A stretch of 24,510 nucleotides of DNA from VFBF01 sp034440275 (GTDB lineage: Bacteria; Pseudomonadota; Alphaproteobacteria; Caulobacterales; Aquidulcibacteraceae): assembly GCA_034440275.1 (NCBI GenBank), contig JAWXBS010000067.1:1-24510 (forward strand), given 5' to 3'. Below the pieces are notes generated by a model. The model was given only the letters and a program-made list of their open reading frames with translations, was not told the DNA's origin and ran no database searches. A program made the translations under genes and the position numbers. Below, piece by piece: positions 7,094 to 13,602 of this stretch. Every line of letters starts with the position of its first letter. Position 1 is the stretch's first letter.

Positions 7094-8023
7094 TCAGCCG
7101 GGCGCGCGGTCGCGGACCCACTGGGACAAGAGCCATTTCTCGCCCCGCGTCGGTGGTCGGCCGGCGTGAAGAGTCTGCCGGTCGGGAGCCCCAGTCGGGC
7201 CTACGTTGTCGAAGACAAGAGCGTCCCCGGGCCCGCCCTTGAAGCTCCAGCCAAGCGTCGGGAAATCCGTTTCGCCGCCATCGTAGTCGTCATTAAGGTA
7301 CACGAGCGCAGTCGCGACGCGTTGGCCGCGCCGCGCAAGGTCTGCGACGTGGCCGGGGATCGCTGGATCGAGAAAATCGAAGTGCGGCGCGAAGTGCTGA
7401 CCAACCTCGTAGTGCAGCACCGTCGCAGGTTCGAAGTGGTGCAGCGGCGCGCGGACCGAGTGCGCGAGACGCGCGCGCAGGAAGGTCAGCGCGACATCGA
7501 GATCGGCGGGGCCGAAGTTGGCTTCGCGGTTGGTGCGTTCGTTGACGATCAAACTCTCCCTCGTCTGATTGCCGTACACCGACGCACGCCCGAGACGATG
7601 GCGCGCCCTGGCGATGATCCAGTTGCATTCGTCATTTGAGAAAAGCGCCTTGAATACGCGGATGCGGGGCGACGGACGCATAACTGCGCCGGGGCGCGGC
7701 TGGACCAAGGCGCGGATATCCACGAGCGCGCGCAAGGCCGCCGGGGACGGCGCGTCGCGTTCTGCGAGTATTCGCAACTCGTCGCGCGCAGGCGCGTAGC
7801 CCTGATCCGCCGCGTGCTCGAGCATGGCGACGCTTCGATCCCAGTCCGCAGGCTCTCGCACGCCGGCGGCGAGAAAGCCCGCAAGGCGCGCATGCGCTTC
7901 CCCGCTTCCGAGGGCGGCGGCCCGATCAAGAAGGGCTGCGCCGTCTCGCAAGGCCGCATCGGTGCCTTCAGCCAACACTCGGCGCGCGTCGGACATGACC
8001 TCTTGATGCGCCTGCGCCGTCAT
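7094..8023 (-). CDS. Prolyl-4-hydroxylase-like 2-oxoglutarate/Fe(II) oxygenase with Sel1-like N-terminus
   Basis: The C-terminal half (about 120-305) is a P4H-type 2-oxoglutarate- and iron-dependent dioxygenase. The iron ligands are visible as H214 and D216 in HFDF and H286 in LHAGRP, with K296 (GEKW) placed to bind 2-oxoglutarate. The supporting motifs ALVYLNDDYDGGETDFP and GDALVFDN are also present. Such enzymes hydroxylate proline or other residues in proteins or peptides; the substrate here is unknown. Residues about 10-90 contain helical repeats with the A..G..A spacing of Sel1 repeats, suggesting a protein-binding module. The ATG (8023) directly follows the TAG stop of the upstream ABC permease gene with no gap, so the two are probably translationally coupled. 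All key catalytic residues are intact. Confidence 0.85.
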   Translation of the reverse strand: MTAQAHQEVMSDARRVLAEGTDAALRDGAALLDRAAALGSGEAHARLAGFLAAGVREPADWDRSVAMLEHAADQGYAPARDELRILAERDAPSPAALRALVDIRALVQPRPGAVMRPSPRIRVFKALFSNDECNWIIARARHRLGRASVYGNQTRESLIVNERTNREANFGPADLDVALTFLRARLAHSVRAPLHHFEPATVLHYEVGQHFAPHFDFLDPAIPGHVADLARRGQRVATALVYLNDDYDGGETDFPTLGWSFKGGPGDALVFDNVGPTGAPDRQTLHAGRPPTRGEKWLLSQWVRDRAPG

Positions 8024-8851
8024 CTATGCCTTCAGCCGCCATCCGGATTTGATCAGCGCCCAGCAGGCCGTCGACAACCCGACGGCGAGGACAACGCTCA
8101 CCACGCTCGCAACGACGATCGGCCCGTCGGCGTGGCCGATGAAGCCGTAGCGAAAGCCGTCGATGAGCAGGAATACCGGATTCCAGTGCGCCACATCGCG
8201 GATCGGCCCCGGTAGCGCGTTTATCGAATAGAATGTGCCGGAGAGAAACGTCAGCGGCGTGATCACGAAGTTCGTCACTGCAGCGAGGTGGTCGAACTTG
8301 TCCGCCCACACGCCGCCGAGCAGGCCGATTGCGCCGAAGATGACCGAAGCCGTGGCGATGAACAGCAGCACAGCCCACCAGTGATCGGGCGTGACGTCCG
8401 CAAACGGTGCCACCGCGACCAGCGAGGCGAGACCCACGATGATCCCCCGCGCCGCGGCCCCGCCGATGAAGGCTATCGTGAGCTCCAGCGCCGAGAGCGG
8501 CGGCATCAGGAAGTCCACCGCATTGCCCTGGATCTTGGCGATGATCAGCGAGGAGGAAGCGTTCTGGAAGGCGTTGTTGATTACGCCCATCATGATCAGG
8601 CCCGGGGCCAGAAAGTCGATGTACGGGATGCCGCCGATCGGCGCCCCTCGCCCGCCCATCGCGAGTGCGAAGACGGAGATATAGAGAATAGTGGTGATCA
8701 GCGGCGCGATCAGGGTCTGCGCCGACACCTTGATGAAGCGCCGGATCTCCCGCTCCAGCAGGGTCTGCAGACCCAGCCAGTTCATGCCCGTGTACTGACG
8801 AGCCTGCGGAAAGGTCTGCGGGCGGGGCGTGGTCGTTGCGGTGTCAGCCAT
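8024..8851 (-). CDS. ABC-2 type transporter permease
   Basis: The 275-residue product is an ABC-2 membrane subunit with about six membrane segments and the family patterns LLEREIRRFIKV near the N-terminus, FLAPGLIMMGVINNAFQNAS, and FVITPLTFLSGTFYSINALP. Such permeases work in export of polysaccharides, lipids, drugs or haem-related compounds with a separate ATPase subunit. I see no ATPase gene in the window: upstream is the gcrA regulatory region and downstream is the oxygenase. The ATPase must therefore be encoded elsewhere or be shared. I prefer ATG 8851; an in-frame TTG lies immediately upstream. The stop codon abuts the oxygenase start. The substrate is unknown. Confidence 0.85.
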   Translation of the reverse strand: MADTATTTPRPQTFPQARQYTGMNWLGLQTLLEREIRRFIKVSAQTLIAPLITTILYISVFALAMGGRGAPIGGIPYIDFLAPGLIMMGVINNAFQNASSSLIIAKIQGNAVDFLMPPLSALELTIAFIGGAAARGIIVGLASLVAVAPFADVTPDHWWAVLLFIATASVIFGAIGLLGGVWADKFDHLAAVTNFVITPLTFLSGTFYSINALPGPIRDVAHWNPVFLLIDGFRYGFIGHADGPIVVASVVSVVLAVGLSTACWALIKSGWRLKA

Positions 8852-8869
8852 CAATCATCCGTTAACCAA

Positions 8870-8885
8870 TTAAGAGGTCATTAAC
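8870..8885 (+). promoter_or_regulatory. CtrA box, full consensus TTAA-N7-TTAAC
   Basis: TTAA (8870-8873), seven bases, then TTAAC (8881-8885) match the CtrA consensus exactly; a further TTAA lies just upstream (8862-8865). It is about 20 bases upstream of the ABC permease start and about 237 bases upstream of gcrA, so it may control the permease operon, gcrA, or both. Confidence 0.6.
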
Positions 8886-8950
8886 CATATTCGTGGTGAA
8901 TAACCCGGCACGGTCCTTGGCCGCCAAGCGTTCTTCGAGCCTAGGCCGCC

Positions 8951-8959
8951 TGTGGACAA
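8951..8959 (-). promoter_or_regulatory. Candidate DnaA box upstream of gcrA
   Basis: The minus strand reads TTGTCCACA, one mismatch from TTATCCACA. Its position about 165 bases upstream of gcrA is suggestive because DnaA activates gcrA in Caulobacter. A single nine-base match is weak evidence by itself. Confidence 0.4.
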
Positions 8960-9121
8960 GAACTGAGTGATTCGCGCTAGGGGTAGGATAACTTTGAGTA
9001 CCTACATACTATCCCTTGTATCTCTTCTCCAGATGAGTACCATTCAGTCGTGGTCTCGCCTGGCTGATGAGTCCGCGCACACCCCGCATGATGGAGCGGG
9101 TTAACAGAGGGGCTACCAGAC

Positions 9122-9637
9122 ATGGGCTGGACCGAAGAACGAGTGGAGACACTCAAGAAACTCTGGATCGAGGGTCTTTCCGCGAGCCAGATCGCCAAAC
9201 AACTTACTGGCGTGACCCGCAACGCGGTAATTGGCAAGGTGCACCGCCTAGGCCTCGCCGGTCGTGCGACGCCTTCGCGTCCCGCCAAGCGTCCCCGTCC
9301 GGTCTCGCGGCCGCGTCTCGCGACCTCCTCACAGTCCAACGCGGTCGCCCGTCCCCGCATGGCGCCGGCGCCGTATTTGGCCCTCGTGCCCCACCTGGAG
9401 CCGCTCAAGGCTGCGGATGGCAGCGTGACCACGGTGCTGACCCTGACCGACAGTGTCTGCAAGTGGCCGATCGGCGACCCGACGGACGCCGCCTTCGCCT
9501 TCTGTGGCCGTGGCTCGACGGGCACATACTGCGCCGACCACGCTTCGCTGGCCTTCCAGCCGCAACAGCCGCGCAAGAAGCGTGCGTATGGCGAGCCTGA
9601 TGAACTTCGCCGGATGATGCGCCTCTCGGCGATGTAG
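9122..9637 (+). CDS. gcrA: GcrA cell-cycle regulator
   Basis: GcrA is a cell-cycle transcription factor of alphaproteobacteria. It binds the sigma-70 holoenzyme and acts at promoters with CcrM-methylated GANTC sites. The 171-residue product starts MGWTEERVETLKKLW, continues to SASQIAKQLTGVTRNAVIGK and VHRLGLAGRA, the highly conserved N-terminal DNA-binding region (1-48). A basic, proline-rich linker follows (about 49-95). The C-terminal sigma-binding domain includes VCKWPIGDPTDAAFAFCG and YCADHASLAFQP, with conserved cysteines. Length is close to the roughly 173 residues of Caulobacter GcrA. AGAGGGG lies about ten bases before ATG 9122. The upstream region carries CtrA-, DnaA- and GANTC-like sites, and a clear terminator follows. 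Confidence 0.97.
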   Translation: MGWTEERVETLKKLWIEGLSASQIAKQLTGVTRNAVIGKVHRLGLAGRATPSRPAKRPRPVSRPRLATSSQSNAVARPRMAPAPYLALVPHLEPLKAADGSVTTVLTLTDSVCKWPIGDPTDAAFAFCGRGSTGTYCADHASLAFQPQQPRKKRAYGEPDELRRMMRLSAM

Positions 9638-9664
9638 CTGCGGCGGATCTCGACCAGTTTGAAG

Positions 9665-9698
9665 CACGGCCCCGATGAAAGCCGGGGCCGTGTTTTTT
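9665..9698 (+). terminator. Rho-independent terminator of gcrA
   Basis: CACGGCCCCG (9665-9674) pairs perfectly with CGGGGCCGTG (9683-9692) around an eight-base loop, followed directly by six T (9693-9698). It lies 27 bases after the gcrA stop and has all features of an intrinsic terminator. Confidence 0.9.
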
Positions 9699-9716
9699 CA
9701 GGCCGCCACACCAACG

Positions 9717-9744
9717 AAAACGGCCCCGACTTTCATCGGGGCCG
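9717..9744 (-). terminator. Rho-independent terminator of the SapC-family gene
   Basis: On the minus strand a stem of nine pairs (CGGCCCCGA at 9721-9729 with 9736-9744) is followed by TTTT (complement of 9717-9720). It lies 28 bases beyond the stop of the SapC-family gene. Its sequence is almost the same as the gcrA terminator read on the other strand. Confidence 0.8.
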
Positions 9745-9772
9745 CCTCAGTCCGGGTAGATAGTGCGACCGG

Positions 9773-10567
9773 TCAGCCGAGCGGCGTCTGCGAACGGGTC
9801 TGAGCTTCCTGTTGGGCCTGGAAACGGTACATCGCGCGCTGGATGATCTTGGGCCACTGCAGCAGCGAGATCATGTGCGCGTAGATCGGGCCGAGCATGC
9901 CGTTCTCTTTCAGCTTCAGGAACTGATCGTTCGGCAGGTTGGTGATCTTCTCTTCGTCGATGGCGAAGTACTCCGCCACGACCTGTTGCTCCTCCGTGCC
10001 GTCCGGGCGGCGATTGGTGAGCGAAACCGTCTTTGTTTCAAAGAGATTCATCTCGCTGACCGTCTTGATGAAGTTGTCGGTCGTGCGGCGGTGGCGTTCG
10101 AATTCCTTGCAGAACTCCATCGCCTCCTGGGTGTATTGCGAGGGCTGGTCGCCGTTGAACAACGGCACCTCCGGATTCTCGCCGATCATCGGCGCCGCGC
10201 GATCGATGCACAGCACGAGACGGTCCTGCCCGGGATCGTTCGCGAAGACGAACGGATAGCGACGCACGAAGGCTGGGAGATACACTTCCGGGTCCACGTC
10301 ACCCTGGGGCGACATGAAAACGTTCTCCCCCGAGCGCGCTCCCATCACCGCGAGCGGCGTCTTGTCCGCGCCAGCAAAAATCACCGGGTAGGAGCCCGCC
10401 GCCACGCCAAACTCATTCACGGTGATCGGCACCACATGCGCCTGCGCAAGAAACGCAAACGGCCGCTCCACACGCTTGGCGCCAAGGTTCCTGTGCTTGT
10501 CGATCGTGAGCGGCTCCGGCTGACGATAGAACATCACTTGCCCAGACAGGGCGTTCTCGGCGCTCAT
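9773..10567 (-). CDS. SapC family protein
   Basis: The 264-residue product matches the SapC family: the N-terminal LGAKRVERPFAFLAQAHVVP and VNEFGVAAGSYPVIF, then PEVYLPAFVRRYPFVFAND and the C-terminal pattern LPNDQFLKLKENGMLGPIYA. The family is named after a Campylobacter fetus gene of the S-layer locus; its biochemical role is not established and many members occur in bacteria without an obvious S-layer locus. There is no signal peptide. I chose ATG 10567 because CGAGGGAGA lies just before it and the 22 preceding residues look non-coding. It converges on gcrA, with mirrored terminators between, and diverges from the MaoC gene. No S-layer protein gene or type I export genes are visible here. 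Confidence 0.85.
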   Translation of the reverse strand: MSAENALSGQVMFYRQPEPLTIDKHRNLGAKRVERPFAFLAQAHVVPITVNEFGVAAGSYPVIFAGADKTPLAVMGARSGENVFMSPQGDVDPEVYLPAFVRRYPFVFANDPGQDRLVLCIDRAAPMIGENPEVPLFNGDQPSQYTQEAMEFCKEFERHRRTTDNFIKTVSEMNLFETKTVSLTNRRPDGTEEQQVVAEYFAIDEEKITNLPNDQFLKLKENGMLGPIYAHMISLLQWPKIIQRAMYRFQAQQEAQTRSQTPLG

Positions 10568-10742
10568 GGTTTCTCCCTCGCGCGACGCTGATTCCACCGG
10601 CGGCGGTGAACCACGAAAGCGCAGCCGGGGCAACTGCTGCGGGCACGCCGGGCGCCGTTCGTCGACGGACGGCTCGCGATCACCACCCGGCCCATGCTAG
10701 GACCGCCCAAAATCAGAACCGAACCAAGGGAGACCCGCCGCC

Positions 10743-11600
10743 ATGCCGATCGACTATGAAAAGGCCATCCAGCTCCGCTCCGACGGCCAGGAGTTCAGCT
10801 ACGGCGACCGCGAGACCATGCTCTACGCCCTCGGCATCGGCCTCGGCGCGGACCCGATGAACCTGAAGGAGTTGCCGTTCGTCTACGAGAACGGGCTGCG
10901 GACCATGCCGACGCAGGCGACGGTCATCGCCTGGGGCGCCGGCAAGACGGGCGCGATCGGCATCAACTACATGATGGTGGTGCACGGGGAGCAGAAGCTC
11001 GTCGTCCACAAGCCCCTGCCCGACGCCGCCACCATCGTGGCCGACTGGGCCGTCACCCACATTCTGGACAAAGGCCCCGGCAAGGGCGCGGTGATCTATT
11101 CCGACACTGTCATCCGGGACAAGGCGACGGGTGAGAAGTACGTGACGCTGACCGGGTCGACGTTCGCGCGCGCCGACGGCGGCTTCGGCGGCCCCTCCTC
11201 AGGCGGCCCGCCGCCGCACGAGGTGCCCACGCGGGCGCCGGATACAGAACTGGCGCTGGCGACCACGCCCAATCAGGCCCTGATCTATCGTCTTTCCGGC
11301 GACCGCAATCCGCTGCACTCCGATCCCGCGCTCGCCAAGTCGGCCGGCTTCGACCGGCCGATCCTGCACGGCCTGTGCACCTACGGCGTCACCTGCCGCG
11401 CGGTGCTGCAGACCTATGCGGATTACGACCCGAAGAAGATTGTCGGCCACGACGTGCGCTTCTCCTCGCCGGTGTTTCCCGGCGAGACGATCATCACGCG
11501 CATGTGGAAGGACGGCAACGTCGTCTCCTTCGAAGCGTCGGTTAAGGAACGTCCCGGCGTCACGGTGATCAAGAACGGCAAGACGACGCTCGCTTCCTAG
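10743..11600 (+). CDS. MaoC/hydratase-2 family (R)-specific enoyl-CoA hydratase or 3-hydroxyacyl-CoA dehydratase
   Basis: The 285-residue product is a double hot-dog protein of the eukaryotic-type hydratase-2 family. Residues about 1-150 form the first, noncatalytic hot dog. The second contains the hydratase motif YRLSGDRNPLHSDPALAKSA (182-201), with D187 and H192 as the catalytic pair, followed by FDRPILHGLCTYG. These enzymes hydrate trans-2-enoyl-CoA to (R)-3-hydroxyacyl-CoA in fatty-acid or polyketide-type metabolism. AGGGAGA precedes ATG 10743. The next gene starts 30-36 bases downstream and may be co-transcribed, though a functional link with the peptidase-like lipoprotein is not obvious. 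The substrate range cannot be read from the sequence. Confidence 0.9.
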   Translation: MPIDYEKAIQLRSDGQEFSYGDRETMLYALGIGLGADPMNLKELPFVYENGLRTMPTQATVIAWGAGKTGAIGINYMMVVHGEQKLVVHKPLPDAATIVADWAVTHILDKGPGKGAVIYSDTVIRDKATGEKYVTLTGSTFARADGGFGGPSSGGPPPHEVPTRAPDTELALATTPNQALIYRLSGDRNPLHSDPALAKSAGFDRPILHGLCTYGVTCRAVLQTYADYDPKKIVGHDVRFSSPVFPGETIITRMWKDGNVVSFEASVKERPGVTVIKNGKTTLAS

Positions 11601-11636
11601 GCGGCGCCGCGCAATCGACGAAACAGGAAAATGACC

Positions 11637-13517
11637 ATGAGAAACGTTCTTGCCGGCATAGCGGCCGTAGCCCTGCTTTCGTTCGGCATCGTCGGCTGCG
11701 GCGACAAATCTGTATCCGAGCAGGCCCGCGTGGAGGCTTCTGCGAGCCTCAAGACTCTGCTGGGAGAGACAGCGACCGCCATCCTCAAGGAATCTCCCGG
11801 CCTCGCCACCTCGCTCGGCATCGGCGAAGACATCGCGGGCGGCCCCTACATGAGCCGCCTCGCGGACGCGTCGCCGGAGGGGCTGAAACGTCAGGCCGCT
11901 CTCGCCGCCGCCCTAGCGGCGCGCTTCGACGCCATCGACCGCAAGGCGCTTTCCGGTCAGGACGCAGCGTCCTACGACGTGGTGCGCAACGCGCTGCGCT
12001 ACTCGATCGCCGGCAACGGCTTCGGCTACGGCAATTACGGTCTCGAATTCACACCGACGCCCTACGTGGTCAGCCAACTCACCGGCTCCTACCAGTCGGT
12101 CCCCGACTTCCTCGACTCTCAGCACCCGCTGCGCAACGGCGCCGACGCCGAAGCCTACATCGCGCGGCTGGAAGCCTTCGCCGTCAATCTCGACCACGAG
12201 ACGGCGCGGGTGAAGGCGGACGCCGAGAAGGGCGTCATTCCGCCCACCTACGTCCTTGAACGCACGCTTGAGCAGATGCGTCCGCTCGCCGGTGCGCCGG
12301 CGCCGACGACGACCATGGTGCGCTCCATCCAGCGCCGCATCGGGCAGGCCGAAGGCGTGACGCCCGTTCAGGGCGCCGACTTCACACGCCGCGCAATCAC
12401 CGCCGTGCGCGACAAGGTACAACCCGCGCTGCGCCGCCAGATCGATGCGATCGTGGCGCTTCAGCCGCGCGCCAAGCCCGATGCGGCGGTGTCACGCCTG
12501 CCCGACGGCGCAAACTACTACAAGGCCGCGCTCGCCGCGTGGACCACTTCCGAAATGACGCCCGACGAAATCCACCAGATGGGTCTCGACCTGATCACCG
12601 ATCTGACCAAGCAGATGGACGAGTTGCTGAAGGCGCAGGGTTACGCCGAAGGCTCCGTGGCCGAGCGCGTGCAGGCGATCAGCAAGGATGCGCGTCAGGT
12701 CTATCCCAACACGGATGCGGGCAAGGCGCGGCTGATCTCGGATCTGAACCAGCAGGTGACGATGATCTCCGCGCGCCTGCCGGAACAGTTCGTGACGCTC
12801 CCGAAGGCAAGGCTCGACATCAAACGCGTGCCCGTGGAGATCGAGGCGGGCGCGCCGGGCGGCTACTACCAGCCTGGCACACTGGATGGTTCGCGCGCCG
12901 GCGCCTACTACATCAACCTGCGCAACACCGCTGAATGGCCGCGTTTCTCGCTGCCGACGCTCACGTATCACGAGGGCATTCCGGGCCACCACATGCAGAA
13001 CGCCATCGCGCAGGAAGCCAATTGCACCGAAACCCGCACGACCGACTGCATACCGCTGATCCGTTCGTCGATGCTGTGGTTCTCCGGCTATGGCGAAGGC
13101 TGGGCCCTCTACTCCGAGCAGATCGCCGACGAGATGGGCATGTACAAGGACAATCCCGTGGGTCGACTCGGCTATCTCCAGTCGATGGCGTTCCGCGCGG
13201 CGCGCCTCGTGGTCGATACGGGCCTGCATTCCAAAGGTTGGACCCGCGAGCAGGCGATCGACTACATGGTCGGCGTGACCGGCGACCAGCCCTCCTCCAT
13301 CGCCACCGAGGTCGAACGCTACATCGTCTGGCCCGGTCAGGCCTGCGCCTACATGGTGGGCCGCCAGACCATCAACCGCCTGCGCGACAGCGCGCGTACC
13401 GAACTGGGCGCCAAGTTCGACATCCGCGCCTTCCATGACCGCGTCCTGCTCGACGGCCCCGTGCCGCTTTCGGTGCTGGAAGCGAACGTGACGGCCTGGA
13501 TCAAGGCGCAGAAGTAG
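11637..13517 (+). CDS. DUF885 family lipoprotein, putative metal-dependent hydrolase (copy 1)
   Basis: The 626-residue product has a signal peptide and a lipobox IVGC with the lipidated cysteine at C21, so it is likely membrane-anchored outside the cytoplasm. The body is a DUF885 domain with the motif HEGIPGHH (445-452). This resembles a metallopeptidase metal site but has HExxxxH spacing, not HExxH. EGWALYSEQ and YIVWPGQACAYMVG further on are also family-typical. DUF885 members are assumed to be peptidases; proof is lacking for most. I chose the second ATG (11637) because AGGA lies eight bases upstream; the ATG at 11631 leaves only two. A loop with two cysteines (C463, C471) just after the metal motif is absent from the neighbouring copy. 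The gene follows the MaoC gene by 36 bases. Confidence 0.85.
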   Translation: MRNVLAGIAAVALLSFGIVGCGDKSVSEQARVEASASLKTLLGETATAILKESPGLATSLGIGEDIAGGPYMSRLADASPEGLKRQAALAAALAARFDAIDRKALSGQDAASYDVVRNALRYSIAGNGFGYGNYGLEFTPTPYVVSQLTGSYQSVPDFLDSQHPLRNGADAEAYIARLEAFAVNLDHETARVKADAEKGVIPPTYVLERTLEQMRPLAGAPAPTTTMVRSIQRRIGQAEGVTPVQGADFTRRAITAVRDKVQPALRRQIDAIVALQPRAKPDAAVSRLPDGANYYKAALAAWTTSEMTPDEIHQMGLDLITDLTKQMDELLKAQGYAEGSVAERVQAISKDARQVYPNTDAGKARLISDLNQQVTMISARLPEQFVTLPKARLDIKRVPVEIEAGAPGGYYQPGTLDGSRAGAYYINLRNTAEWPRFSLPTLTYHEGIPGHHMQNAIAQEANCTETRTTDCIPLIRSSMLWFSGYGEGWALYSEQIADEMGMYKDNPVGRLGYLQSMAFRAARLVVDTGLHSKGWTREQAIDYMVGVTGDQPSSIATEVERYIVWPGQACAYMVGRQTINRLRDSARTELGAKFDIRAFHDRVLLDGPVPLSVLEANVTAWIKAQK

Positions 13518-13525
13518 AAGACCGG

Positions 13526-13562
13526 CTCATCCTTCTCCTCCGCATCCGAGGAGAGGGATGAG
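13526..13562. repeat. Palindromic intergenic element between the DUF885 genes
   Basis: Bases 13526-13540 (CTCATCCTTCTCCTC) pair with 13548-13562 (GAGGAGAGGGATGAG) over 15 positions with one G-T wobble and a seven-base loop. No T-run follows. Its composition resembles dispersed REP-like palindromes of alphaproteobacterial genomes, but I see no second copy in the window. It includes an ATG (13558) after an apparent ribosome-binding purine run, which I think is coincidental. Confidence 0.55.
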
Positions 13563-13602
13563 GTGGCGGAAAGTCCCCGCGCACAGTGCTACACCTCACA
13601 GT

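Larger units (their letters stand above)
8852..9121. promoter_or_regulatory. Regulatory region between the ABC permease and gcrA
   Basis: This 270-base gap has no credible gene. It contains a full-consensus CtrA box (8870-8885), a one-mismatch DnaA box (8951-8959), two GANTC sites (8969-8973 and 9069-9073), and a TTAAC half-site (9101-9105) close to the gcrA ribosome-binding region. In Caulobacter crescentus, gcrA is activated by DnaA and repressed by CtrA, so this combination matches established biology. I cannot place the promoter with confidence. Confidence 0.6.

Noticed and set aside
8995..9041. Direct repeat TGAGTACC upstream of gcrA (8995-9002 and 9034-9041)
   Set aside because: Two exact eight-base copies 39 bases apart could be an operator, but nothing links them to a known regulator and a chance match is plausible.
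12492..13436. 314-codon minus-strand frame opposite the first DUF885 gene
   Set aside because: Shadow of a conserved gene; no domain, no plausible start context.
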